NCBI RefSeq assembly: GCF_902459775.1
Contig: NZ_CABPSQ010000001.1
Location: forward strand, 930,001 to 994,000
Source of the DNA: Pandoraea captiosa
GTDB taxonomy: Bacteria > Pseudomonadota > Gammaproteobacteria > Burkholderiales > Burkholderiaceae
DNA: 64,000 nucleotides
Reading direction: 5' to 3'
Positions within the stretch are counted from its first letter, which is position 1, and each line of letters starts with the position of its first letter. This document shows, one piece after another, positions 53,844 through 62,436 of this stretch. The position numbers were made by a program, and so were the translations under genes. The notes under the pieces are model-generated. The model worked only from the letters and a program-made list of their open reading frames with translations. It was not told the DNA's origin and ran no database searches.

Positions 53844-55054
53844 GCCGCTTCCCCAGCCATCCCAACCATTCCAGCCCTCGCACATTCGCCATGGCGACCC
53901 GCTCGCCGAGCATGCCGCTGCCGAGCGAGCCGCCCGTGCGCATGGACATTCCCGGTCTTGGCACGCATCGACGCATTGTCGTGTTCCGGGCGCTGCAACT
54001 CGGCGACATGCTGTGCGCGGTGCCGGCGCTCCGGGCGATCCGGCTAGGCGAGCCGTCGGCGCGCATCACGCTCGCGGGTTTGCCGTGGGCCGAATCGTTC
54101 GCCGCGCGCTTCAAGGAGTACATCGACGACTTTCTGCCATTCCCGGGCGCGCCGGGATTGCCGGAGCAGAACACCGACGCCGAAAGACTGCACGCCTTCG
54201 AGCGTCAGTGCCAGGACCGGCACTTCGATCTGGCGGTGCAATTGCATGGCAGCGGCGGTTATTCGAACGCCGTCGTCAGCCGGATGGGGGCCGACCGGTG
54301 TGTCGGGTTCGTGCCACCGCCGGATAGGCTGCCAGGCTCGCCGCGGGAGCCTGACGAGGGCATTGCGCACGGACTACCGTGGCCGGAGACCGGATCGGAA
54401 GTGCACCGCTGTCTCGCGCTCACTCAGGCAATGGGCTATCAGGCGTGGGGCGATCATCTCGAATTCCCGTTGGCGGCTCTCGATTACGCGACCTTTCAGG
54501 TGCTCTGCGACAAATTCCGGCTCGAACCGGGCCGATTCGTCGTGGTGCATCCCGGCTCACGGATGCCATCGCGCCGCTGGCCGGTGGAGCGCTTCGCCAG
54601 CATCGCCGACAAGGTAACGCGCCTGGGCTATCGGGTCATCCTCACCGGCGGCGCACAGGAGCGCGAGATTGCCGACGCGCTGACGACGCGCGCGCACGAG
54701 CCCATTGTCGACTTTTGCAGCAAGACGTCGCTGGGCACTCTCGCAGCACTGATCGCGCATGCGCGGCTACTGATTTGCAACGACACCGGCGTCTCGCACA
54801 TTGCCGCCGCACTTGGCACGCGCAGCGTCGTGGTCGCATGCGGCAGCGATGTCCCGCGATGGGCGCCGCTCGACACTGCGCGCCACCACGTCGTGGCGAA
54901 GTACCCAGCATGCCGCCCGTGCATGTTTCATACGTGCCCATATGGACATGAATGCGCGAACGACATCTCGGTGGCCGAGGTCATGCGTCATGTGCAAACG
55001 AGGCTGAACGTCGATACACGCGCAGACATCAGCACCGGGGCGGGAGACAGGTGA
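53840..55054 (+). CDS. Glycosyltransferase family 9 (heptosyltransferase-type), second copy
   Basis: 404 residues. After about 40 poorly conserved residues comes RRIVVFRALQLGDMLCAVPALRAIR, then the donor-binding VVHPGSRMPSRRWPVERFASIA and LLICNDTGVSHIAAALGTRSVVVA. It ends with the Cys loop CRPCMFHTCPYGHECANDIS, matching the cysteine-containing loop of the first GT9 copy. ATGA overlap with the GT2 upstream. Two diverged GT9 enzymes in one operon suggest two successive transfers of heptose-like sugars. Confidence 0.88.
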   Translation: MSRFPSHPNHSSPRTFAMATRSPSMPLPSEPPVRMDIPGLGTHRRIVVFRALQLGDMLCAVPALRAIRLGEPSARITLAGLPWAESFAARFKEYIDDFLPFPGAPGLPEQNTDAERLHAFERQCQDRHFDLAVQLHGSGGYSNAVVSRMGADRCVGFVPPPDRLPGSPREPDEGIAHGLPWPETGSEVHRCLALTQAMGYQAWGDHLEFPLAALDYATFQVLCDKFRLEPGRFVVVHPGSRMPSRRWPVERFASIADKVTRLGYRVILTGGAQEREIADALTTRAHEPIVDFCSKTSLGTLAALIAHARLLICNDTGVSHIAAALGTRSVVVACGSDVPRWAPLDTARHHVVAKYPACRPCMFHTCPYGHECANDISVAEVMRHVQTRLNVDTRADISTGAGDR

Positions 55055-55998
55055 TGAAACGACTGAAAGTACTGACATGGCAGGTCCACGGCAACTACCT
55101 GTTTTATCTGTCTCAGGCGCCGCACGACTTTTACATCGTGACGAAGCCCGGAAATCCGGCTGGCTATGCCGGCTGCGGAAGCGCCTTGCCGTGGGGCGGG
55201 AACGTGTACGAAGTGCCGTATCACGCGGTGCCGCACACCGAATTCGACTGCGTCCTTTATCAGCACCACCGTCACTATCTCGAAGACGGGCCAGCGCTTC
55301 TGAGCGAGGCACAACAGCGCCTGCCCACCGCGTTCGTCGAACATGATCCGCCGCAGGCACATCCGACGAATACGCGTCATCCGGTGCAAGACCCTGACGT
55401 CATGCTGATCCACGTCACGCCGTTCAACGCGCTGATGTGGGATTCGGGCGATACCCCTACGCGAGTGATCGAGCATGGGGTGAAGATGGTCGACGAGGTC
55501 GAGTGGCACGGCACGTTGCCGAAGGGCATCACGGTCGTGAACCATCTCGCTCGGCGGGGACGCCGGCTCGGGGCCGACATATTCGGGCAGCTCAGGTGCG
55601 AAATCCCGCTGGACCTTGTCGGCATGGATGCTCAGGCGCTGGGTGGGATCGGCGAAATACCGGCATCGGAACTACCGCGTTTCATGTCGGCATACCGGTT
55701 CTTTTTCAACCCGATCCGCTATACCAGCCTCGGGCTGGCGGTGATCGAAGCCATGATGGCAGGTCTTCCGGTCGTGGCGCTGGCCACGACGGAAATGGCG
55801 ATGCTGATTCGCTCGGGGCACAACGGTGTGGCCGACACGCGGCTGGACGTGCTTGCGGACGCCATGCGGCAGTTGATACGCGATCCGGCGCTCGCTGCCG
55901 AATGGGGACAAGCGGCACGGCGCGACGCGCAGGCACGGTTCAATATCGGCCGCTTTGCGCAGGATTGGGACCGCGCACTGCGGGAGCTGACGCAGTAG
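55054..55998 (+). CDS. GT-B glycosyltransferase (GT1/GT4-like)
   Basis: A 314-residue protein that starts one base before the end of the second GT9 gene, with GGGAGACAGG upstream. The N-terminal half (KVLTWQVHGNYLFYLSQAPHDFYIV, LYQHHRHYLEDG) is short. The C-terminal half has FNPIRYTSLGLAVIEAMMAGLPVVALATTEM, the EAxAxGxPVV region of family 4 glycosyltransferases. It is the last gene of the operon. Donor sugar unknown. Confidence 0.82.
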   Translation: MKRLKVLTWQVHGNYLFYLSQAPHDFYIVTKPGNPAGYAGCGSALPWGGNVYEVPYHAVPHTEFDCVLYQHHRHYLEDGPALLSEAQQRLPTAFVEHDPPQAHPTNTRHPVQDPDVMLIHVTPFNALMWDSGDTPTRVIEHGVKMVDEVEWHGTLPKGITVVNHLARRGRRLGADIFGQLRCEIPLDLVGMDAQALGGIGEIPASELPRFMSAYRFFFNPIRYTSLGLAVIEAMMAGLPVVALATTEMAMLIRSGHNGVADTRLDVLADAMRQLIRDPALAAEWGQAARRDAQARFNIGRFAQDWDRALRELTQ

Positions 55999-56048
55999 GC
56001 GGAGCCGCCATATCGTTTCCGGCTCGCATCCGCCCGCACTCACCCACC

Positions 56049-57035
56049 TCAACCCGTGGCTGCGACGGCCATCCCTTCGGACTGGGCGGTGTCCTGCGTC
56101 ATCAACGCCAGCCGGTTGTAGAGCGTCTTCAGGCTGATGCCGAGCGCCTTCGCCGTTCGCGGCTTGTCGCCGTCGAAGTGCTGCAACGTGGCGGCGATAA
56201 ACGCCTGCTGGGCCTGCGCGAGCGTGGCGCCGATGGGAATGTTGAGCGCGCCGTCGCGCAGTTCTTCGCGCTGTTTCGGCACCGGCAGCGGTTGGAGATC
56301 CAGATCGCCATCCGTCATGATGAACGCACGCTCGATCGTGTTGTGCAACTCGCGCACGTTACCCGGCCACGTATGTCGGCGCAATACGGCCAGCGATTGT
56401 GCCGAAAACCGCTTTGCCGTGCCGCTTGCCGTATTGAGGCGGTCGAGGTGGGTCTGCGCCAGAGCGATCACATCGTTGTCACGACGTCGCAACGGCGGCA
56501 CGTAAAGGGTGAACGCCGCCAGACGGAAGAGCAGGTCCTCGCGCAGACGCCCCTCGCGCACCGCGCGCCCCGGGTGAGCGTGGGTCGCGGCAACGACCCG
56601 CGCAGTGAAGCCCACCGGCTCGCTCCCGCCGACCCGCACTACCGTGCGGGTCTCGAGTGCGCGCAGCAACTTCACCTGCAACGGCAATGGCATGTCCTGA
56701 ATCTCGTCGAGAAACAAGGTGCCGTCCGAAGCGGCCTCAAAGACCCCGAGGCGTTGCGAAACGGCGCCGGTAAAGCTGCCGCGCTCATGGCCGAACAACT
56801 GCGACTCGGCCAGTTCGTGAGGAATGGCGGCACAGTTCACGGCGACGAACGGAAGGGGATGACGCGGACCCGCGTCGTGAAGATATCGGGCAACGACTTC
56901 CTTGCCGCTTCCGCTTTCGCCAACGATCAATACATTGGCCGGTACGTTAGCTAACCGTTCGATCTTGGCACGCAACTCCGTCACGCTTCGCGAATCTCCG
57001 GCGAGTCGCGCATACGCATCCTCATGCACTGCCAT
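56049..57035 (-). CDS. Sigma-54-dependent transcriptional activator without receiver domain
   Basis: 328 residues. A central AAA+ domain has Walker A GESGSGKE, the sigma-54 contact loop GSFTGA in GHERGSFTGAVS, GTLFLDEIQDMP and the arginine-rich sensor regions. A Fis-type helix-turn-helix is at the C-terminus (PRTAKALGISLKTLYNRLAL). Only about 20 residues precede the AAA+ domain, so no sensory domain exists and activity may be set by expression or a partner. ATG 57035 with GGGAGA six bases upstream is chosen; longer frames are implausible. It is divergent from the NtrC-type regulator and convergent with the glycan operon. Confidence 0.88.
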   Translation of the reverse strand: MAVHEDAYARLAGDSRSVTELRAKIERLANVPANVLIVGESGSGKEVVARYLHDAGPRHPLPFVAVNCAAIPHELAESQLFGHERGSFTGAVSQRLGVFEAASDGTLFLDEIQDMPLPLQVKLLRALETRTVVRVGGSEPVGFTARVVAATHAHPGRAVREGRLREDLLFRLAAFTLYVPPLRRRDNDVIALAQTHLDRLNTASGTAKRFSAQSLAVLRRHTWPGNVRELHNTIERAFIMTDGDLDLQPLPVPKQREELRDGALNIPIGATLAQAQQAFIAATLQHFDGDKPRTAKALGISLKTLYNRLALMTQDTAQSEGMAVAATG

Positions 57036-57300
57036 GCATTTCTCCCTGATTGCCCCGACGACAACGGCCGGTGATCCCGGCTCTGTATCCAGCACTGTAG
57101 CCAGCTCTGTAAGACGGCGCTGACAGACGCTCGATGCTTTTCGATTTATAAAGGGTAACGCATCGAGCGCGGCTTCGGATTGATTGTTTGGGTGCCTGAT
57201 GGTTTTCGGATAGCCACATTGCATGGCGCCCGCGCAACCTTTGAAATTCGACTGCTGTCCGAACATTGCGATCGTAACGATCCTACTGGGGCGCACCGCA

Positions 57301-58674
57301 ATGCCATACATACTCATTGTTGAAGACGATCAGGACACGCGCGACATGCTCAGCGCAGTGGTGCAGACGCAGCAATTGACGTCCGATGCCGTGCCGACGC
57401 TCGCCCTTGCGCGCGAAAAGATGGCAAGACGCGTGCCCGATCTGATTCTTGCCGATCTTATGCTGCCCGACGGCAACGGACTGGATTTGCTTGGCGATTT
57501 TCCGCATGCCGCGAGTGTCGAGGTCGTGGTGATGACCGGGCATGCCAGCGTAGACAGCGCCATCGACGCTCTGCGCAGGGGCGCCGCGGATTATCTCGTC
57601 AAACCCATCAATATGCAGCGCCTGAACAGCATCATTGCGCGGGTGCCTCGTCCCGACGAACTGCGCGGCGAGATTCTGGCGTTGCGGCGCGAGTTGCAGG
57701 AGCTCGGACGGTTCGGTCGAATGCTCGGCAATTCACCTGCCATGCAGTCGGTCTATCGCTCGATCGGCCGCGTTGCGCCGAGCGAAGCGTCGGTCTTTCT
57801 GATGGGCGAGTCGGGCACGGGCAAAGAGCTTGCCGCGCAGACGGTGCATGACCTCAGCTTGCGACGCAAGGGGCCATTTGTTGCCGTGAATTGCGGCGCG
57901 ATTGCCGCCAATCTGGTCGAGAGCGAAATGTTCGGCCATGATCGCGGCAGCTTCACCGGTGCCGAGCGGCAGCACAAGGGCTTCTTCGAACGCGCAGACG
58001 GCGGCACGCTGTTTCTCGACGAAGTGACCGAAATGCCGCTCGAATCGCAGGTCAAACTGCTTCGCGTGCTCGAGACGGGGCGCCTCACGCGCCTCGGCTC
58101 GACGCAGGAAATCGACGTGGACGTGCGCATCATCGCCGCGACTAACGTGAATCCGGAAATCGCCGTGAGTGAAGGGCGCTTTCGTCTCGATCTCTATCAC
58201 CGCCTGAACGTCTTTCCCGTCACGCTGCCACCGCTGCGTGAGCGCGGCGACGATATCCCCATGCTGGCCAAGTCGTTTCTCGCGTCGCTCACCGAAACCG
58301 ATGGTCGGCAGATGCGGTTCAGCGATGCGACACTCGAAGCGCTCAGCGAGTATGACTGGCCGGGCAACGTGCGCGAGCTCCGCAACCTCGTGCATCGCGC
58401 GCGCATCCTCAACGATGGCGACGTCATCGAGACGCTGCCGCCGCCGATTCTCGCGGAGTTCGACGAAGCCATCGTCAACGACGACAGCGTCACGGTTCCC
58501 CTGGAGACACCGCTGGAAGACATGGACAGGCAACTGATTCTGGGGACGCTGGCGCGGTGCGGTGGCGTCAAGGCGAGGGCCGCCGAAATGCTCAACATCA
58601 GCCTGAAGACGCTATACAGCCGTCTGGCCGAGACGCCCGACAAGGACGACGGGCCGAAGGCGCAGTCACAATGA
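57301..58674 (+). CDS. NtrC-family response regulator (receiver, sigma-54 AAA+, Fis helix-turn-helix)
   Basis: 457 residues. The receiver domain has acidic D9/D10 and phospho-acceptor D52 in LILADLMLPDG, with the KP pair in YLVKPIN. The AAA+ domain has GESGTGKE, GHDRGSFTGAE and GTLFLDEVTEMP. A Fis-type helix-turn-helix ends the protein (KARAAEMLNISLKTLYSRLAE). It is divergent from a second sigma-54 activator with 265 bp between. A likely partner kinase is the hybrid kinase at 60489, although two minus-strand genes intervene. Probable targets are the surrounding glycan genes. Confidence 0.92.
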   Translation: MPYILIVEDDQDTRDMLSAVVQTQQLTSDAVPTLALAREKMARRVPDLILADLMLPDGNGLDLLGDFPHAASVEVVVMTGHASVDSAIDALRRGAADYLVKPINMQRLNSIIARVPRPDELRGEILALRRELQELGRFGRMLGNSPAMQSVYRSIGRVAPSEASVFLMGESGTGKELAAQTVHDLSLRRKGPFVAVNCGAIAANLVESEMFGHDRGSFTGAERQHKGFFERADGGTLFLDEVTEMPLESQVKLLRVLETGRLTRLGSTQEIDVDVRIIAATNVNPEIAVSEGRFRLDLYHRLNVFPVTLPPLRERGDDIPMLAKSFLASLTETDGRQMRFSDATLEALSEYDWPGNVRELRNLVHRARILNDGDVIETLPPPILAEFDEAIVNDDSVTVPLETPLEDMDRQLILGTLARCGGVKARAAEMLNISLKTLYSRLAETPDKDDGPKAQSQ

Positions 58675-58729
58675 CCCGGGAGCCGGTTGTCGAGACGTCT
58701 TCACCAACATCTCTCGCGAATTCACCGGG

Positions 58730-59674
58730 CTACTCGCTCGCGCCCGCCAGTGCGGGGTCAAGTTCTGCGGCTTCAACGCGTCGCCGCATCGCCTCCACGC
58801 GCCGTGGGATGACGCTGCGCTCGCGCAGGATCCATGAAAGCCCGCGCAGTGTATGGGCCCAGCCGGCAAGGCCGCCGGCCTCGCGCCAGACGTGCGGTGC
58901 ATGTCGCCACGTTTGTCGCAACGCGGCGCACAGGGGAAAGCGCAGCCACGCCGTCCAGATCGCATTGCGAGCGAGCGTGGCGCGCCGGGCGACAGCGTCG
59001 CGCACGAGCGAAGGATAGTGATGAACGGTCAACTGGTCACTGTAGACAAGGGTCCAGCCGCGCGCGGCAATGTCCAGTGCGAGCAGTGTTTCCTCGCCGC
59101 CGAGAAAGAAGCGCGGATGGTACCCGCCAGCGGCAACGAAGGCGGATCGGCGAAAGACGGTCGCCCCGGCGAGCATACCCAGAATCGTGGGGCCGGGTTG
59201 CCTGGCGAAGGTCTGGAGCGGGCTGTGGCGCATGATCGTGCTGGTGCTGTCTTCACGACGCTCGACGCCGACGAGCACGCGGGCCGTCAGCGCACCGATG
59301 TGAGTATGTTTGTCGAGCAGGTCTGCGGCGAGACACAGGGAGCCGGGTTCCCACCACGTATCGTCGTCGCAAAACGCGACGTAAGGCGTTCGCGCATGGC
59401 GTACGCCGATGTTGCGCGCGCAGGCCCCGAGGTTCGTCGCCGAGCGGAGCAATGTCACGTCCGGGAACTGTTCCCGAACCATGTCCGCCAGCGCGCGTTC
59501 GGAACCGTTATCGACGACGATGATGGCCGGGCGCTCCGGCAGCGCGACAAGGCGTCGCAGCGTTCGTCGCAATTCGAACGGGCGCCGATAGGACAGGACA
59601 ACGACGGTGATGCGAGGATCTCGCCGCACCACGACGCGGGCGGGAGATGCACTTAGCGCGATACAGGAGACCAT
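58730..59674 (-). CDS. Glycosyltransferase family 2
   Basis: A 314-residue GT-A enzyme: ITVVVLSYRRPFELRRTLRRLVAL, IIVVDNGSERALADMV, the metal-binding FCDDDTWWEPG and the acceptor-side FFLGGEETLLALDIAARGW. There is no clear membrane helix. ATG 59674 lies inside the end of the PIG-L gene (22-base overlap), so the two are co-translated; a TTG at 59686 is also in frame. It converges on the response regulator gene. Confidence 0.88.
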   Translation of the reverse strand: MVSCIALSASPARVVVRRDPRITVVVLSYRRPFELRRTLRRLVALPERPAIIVVDNGSERALADMVREQFPDVTLLRSATNLGACARNIGVRHARTPYVAFCDDDTWWEPGSLCLAADLLDKHTHIGALTARVLVGVERREDSTSTIMRHSPLQTFARQPGPTILGMLAGATVFRRSAFVAAGGYHPRFFLGGEETLLALDIAARGWTLVYSDQLTVHHYPSLVRDAVARRATLARNAIWTAWLRFPLCAALRQTWRHAPHVWREAGGLAGWAHTLRGLSWILRERSVIPRRVEAMRRRVEAAELDPALAGASE

Positions 59675-60468
59675 TGCAGTTGCCAATAACTCTCGGAAGT
59701 ATTCAGTTCGATCAACGCCTCGGGATCGAGGAGCCCCAACTGGCTCTCGTATGCCTCCATGGCCTGGACCTTGCGCGCGCCGTAGTCCGTAGCAGAGGCA
59801 TCAGCGGCATCAGCGCCGTTACCGGTTTGCGCAGGCACGGGTTCAACGCGGCGCGGCGCGTACCCCTGCGCTCGCCACGCGCCAATGCGCGCCCCCACGA
59901 GTCCGCTCAGGCGGCGGTATGGCATGTCCTCGTAAAACCACCAGCGTGCCAGGTCCGCCGTGCCGGGTTCGGGCTCAAGATCCGCACCGGCGGCACCGGT
60001 GGCACCGGCGAGCGCCCGGGTGCGCTCGTGAAGCATTGCCCACACGGCATCGAACACAAGCGCATGATCGCTGTGAAACAACCCGAGCGGACTGAGCACA
60101 CGGCGCTGCGGATATTTGTCGATCACGGCGCCGAGTGCCGTTGCAATGGCTTGCGCCGTATTGCCTTCGACATACTGCCTGTCGAGAAACGGCAGCCAGA
60201 TGGGTTCCGCGCCGAGCATGCCGAGCGCAGCGAGGTCCTCGGCACGCCGCGCCTGCATGGCGGCATTGGCCGACGCGAAACCTGCGGCTTCGTCCCACGG
60301 CGGCGCCGCGACGTCGTCCGGCGGAATACCCGCGAAGACGGTGACGACGATGGCGCCGGGCGCAGCGGCAAGGAGCCGTCCGCAGCTGAAAACGGCATCG
60401 TCGAGATGCGGCGATATCACCAGCCAGTTCGACGTTTCCCAAGCTTCGGGAAGGGGGCTTTGCGTCAT
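59653..60468 (-). CDS. PIG-L/LmbE-family N-deacetylase
   Basis: A 271-residue zinc-dependent deacetylase-like protein. The metal motif is SPHLDDAVFSCG (HxDD form) and a downstream His pair lies in GLFHSDHALVFDAVW. The family removes N-acetyl groups from GlcNAc-containing glycolipids or sugar conjugates. Coupled to a GT2 gene and beside the carbamoyl-glycan operon, it could deacetylate an amino sugar in the same product. It is divergent from the hybrid histidine kinase, with their starts about 20 bp apart. Confidence 0.88.
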   Translation of the reverse strand: MTQSPLPEAWETSNWLVISPHLDDAVFSCGRLLAAAPGAIVVTVFAGIPPDDVAAPPWDEAAGFASANAAMQARRAEDLAALGMLGAEPIWLPFLDRQYVEGNTAQAIATALGAVIDKYPQRRVLSPLGLFHSDHALVFDAVWAMLHERTRALAGATGAAGADLEPEPGTADLARWWFYEDMPYRRLSGLVGARIGAWRAQGYAPRRVEPVPAQTGNGADAADASATDYGARKVQAMEAYESQLGLLDPEALIELNTSESYWQLQWSPVSR

Positions 60469-60488
60469 GTGCGTCCTCGATCAATTCG

Positions 60489-62219
60489 GTGGCCATTGTG
60501 AGCAGCAAGTTTCGTGCCGGACGCGTGGCGACACTCATCGGGGTCACGGTGGCGGCTGTGGCGACGGATTTCGTTCTGAGAACTCGCCTCCCGTCCGGCG
60601 CTGCTGAACTCACAGGATTGGTCTACGTGCCGGTCATCGTGCTTGCCGCGTGCTGGTCCCGCCGTACCGGTAGTGCGCCCCAGGCCGAGCGGGTGCTCGA
60701 TGCCATGCCCAACGCGACGTTGAGCGTCGATAACGAGCTTCGCATCACTCACTGGAATCCCGCCGCCGAGCGCATGTTCGGGGTGCCGTCGGATCAGGCC
60801 GTAGGACAGGTCGCGACACGGTTCATTGCGCGGCACTGGCTCAGGCAGCATCCCTTGCGGATTCCGAAAAGTGTCGAGGCAGCGCGCGCGTCGGCGGTCG
60901 ATATCGTGTGCCTGCGTGCCGACGGGCGGCCGTTCCGTGCGACGTTTTCCAGCGCGCCATTGCGTGACCGGGCGGGCCAATGTGTCGGCGCGACAGTCCT
61001 CATGCGTGACGAAGGCAAGCGACATCTCGACAACCGTCGTATTCGTCAGTCCCTTCGGGGAGCGCGCAACGAACGGGATCAGGCGGATACGTCAAATCGC
61101 CTGAAGGATGAGTTGCTCGCCACGGTTTCCCACGAATTGCGAACACCGCTCAACGCCATCTACGGATGGGTTGAGGTGCTTCGGCACCCCTCAGGGCAGC
61201 CGATGCAGTCGCAGGCCATCGACGCGATCGACCGCAGCGCGCGCTCGTTGGCTCACATGGTCGACGACATTCTCGATGTCTCGTCGCTCGCGACCGGAAA
61301 GCTCCGGCTGGAGCGCGTGCTGGTCGACCTGGAACGCATCGTGCATGACGTCACGGTGACGATGCAGACCATGGCGAACACGGAAGGGGTAACGCTCACG
61401 TCGAGCATGTCCGCACCGACCGGCATGCTGCTGGCCGATGGCGAGCGCCTGCGGCAGATGCTCACGAATCTGGTGTCGAACGCCATCAAGTTCACGCCCC
61501 GCGGTGGGCACGTGAAGGTATTGCTTGAGCAGGACGCGCGCTGGCTGCGCCTGTCCGTGATCGATTCGGGGCAGGGCATTGCCGCCGAGTTCCTGCCGCA
61601 TGTCTTCGACGCCTTCCGGCGTGAGTCGGATGCACCGGTGTCTCCGCGTCGTGGGCTCGGGCTGGGGCTGTCGATCGTGCGGCACATCGCGGAATTGCAC
61701 GGTGGTAGCGTGGAGGTCGCCAGCTGCGGTGTCGGTACCGGCAGTCGCTTCACCGTACGTTTGCCGTACGATCGACCCGCCACAAACACATTCGCACCCG
61801 ACACACGGGTCGTGCCGATGCACCCGTCCACGGTCCTGCAGGGGCAGCGCATCTTGCTGGTCGACGACGACGACCCGTCGCGCGAGAGTCTGGCAGCCGC
61901 CTTGCGCACCTTGGGCGCGGAGGTGCGTGAAGTCGGCAGCGGACGCGAGGCGCTGGCTGCCTTGCACGAGTCGATGCCGTCCATCGTGTTGTCGGATCTG
62001 GCAATGCCGGACGGCGATGGATTCTGGCTCGCACGACAGTTGCGCGAGGTATTCGCGGCGCGGGGCAGCCAGCCAGACGTGCCGCTGATCGCCGTGACCG
62101 CACACGCGGACAGCGCGCTGCGCCGGCAGGCGCTTTCGGAAGGGTTTGGCGCGTATGTTGCCAAGCCTGTCGAATTGCGTTCGCTGGCGCGTCAGATTCT
62201 GACGCTGACCTCGCGCTGA
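60489..62219 (+). CDS. Hybrid histidine kinase (membrane, PAS, HisKA, HATPase, receiver)
   Basis: 576 residues from GTG 60489. Two hydrophobic segments (about 10-60) are followed by a PAS domain (65-175, AMPNATLSVDNELRITHWNPAAERMFG). The HisKA box has H215 in LLATVSHELRTPLNAI, the HATPase domain has SNAIKFTP, IDSGQGI and GLGLGLSIV, and the C-terminal receiver has D503 in VLSDLAMPDG. It autophosphorylates on His and may send phosphate through its receiver to another protein. The NtrC-type regulator at 57301 is the closest candidate; no Hpt protein is in view. The ribosome site is weak, and GTG 60498 is an alternative start. Confidence 0.9.
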   Translation: MAIVSSKFRAGRVATLIGVTVAAVATDFVLRTRLPSGAAELTGLVYVPVIVLAACWSRRTGSAPQAERVLDAMPNATLSVDNELRITHWNPAAERMFGVPSDQAVGQVATRFIARHWLRQHPLRIPKSVEAARASAVDIVCLRADGRPFRATFSSAPLRDRAGQCVGATVLMRDEGKRHLDNRRIRQSLRGARNERDQADTSNRLKDELLATVSHELRTPLNAIYGWVEVLRHPSGQPMQSQAIDAIDRSARSLAHMVDDILDVSSLATGKLRLERVLVDLERIVHDVTVTMQTMANTEGVTLTSSMSAPTGMLLADGERLRQMLTNLVSNAIKFTPRGGHVKVLLEQDARWLRLSVIDSGQGIAAEFLPHVFDAFRRESDAPVSPRRGLGLGLSIVRHIAELHGGSVEVASCGVGTGSRFTVRLPYDRPATNTFAPDTRVVPMHPSTVLQGQRILLVDDDDPSRESLAAALRTLGAEVREVGSGREALAALHESMPSIVLSDLAMPDGDGFWLARQLREVFAARGSQPDVPLIAVTAHADSALRRQALSEGFGAYVAKPVELRSLARQILTLTSR

Positions 62220-62436
62220 GGGAGGGCCGTGGTCACCATGATGGCCGGCCCGGCACGCCAATATTTCAATCTCGCTGTGAAAATTACCCGATGCCCCGGC
62301 CGACGTCTCAGCACGACGCATGCGCTTCGGATCCGTCTCGCCCCCCCAAAAACGTCGCCATCGACATGAACCCGGGAAAAGTCCGAATGCGGCACGAACC
62401 TTGCGCCGCTCAGGTATTTACCGGGAGGACAGGGTC

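Noticed and set aside
57036-57300. Possible sigma-54 (-24/-12) promoter around ATTGCAT near 57216-57225
   Set aside because: A GC-type -12 element is arguable, but no GG dinucleotide sits at the required spacing upstream.
62220-62436. A small gene between the hybrid kinase and the ThDP enzyme
   Set aside because: No frame in this stretch has a start with a ribosome site and protein-like composition. It appears to be the leader and promoter of the ThDP enzyme gene.
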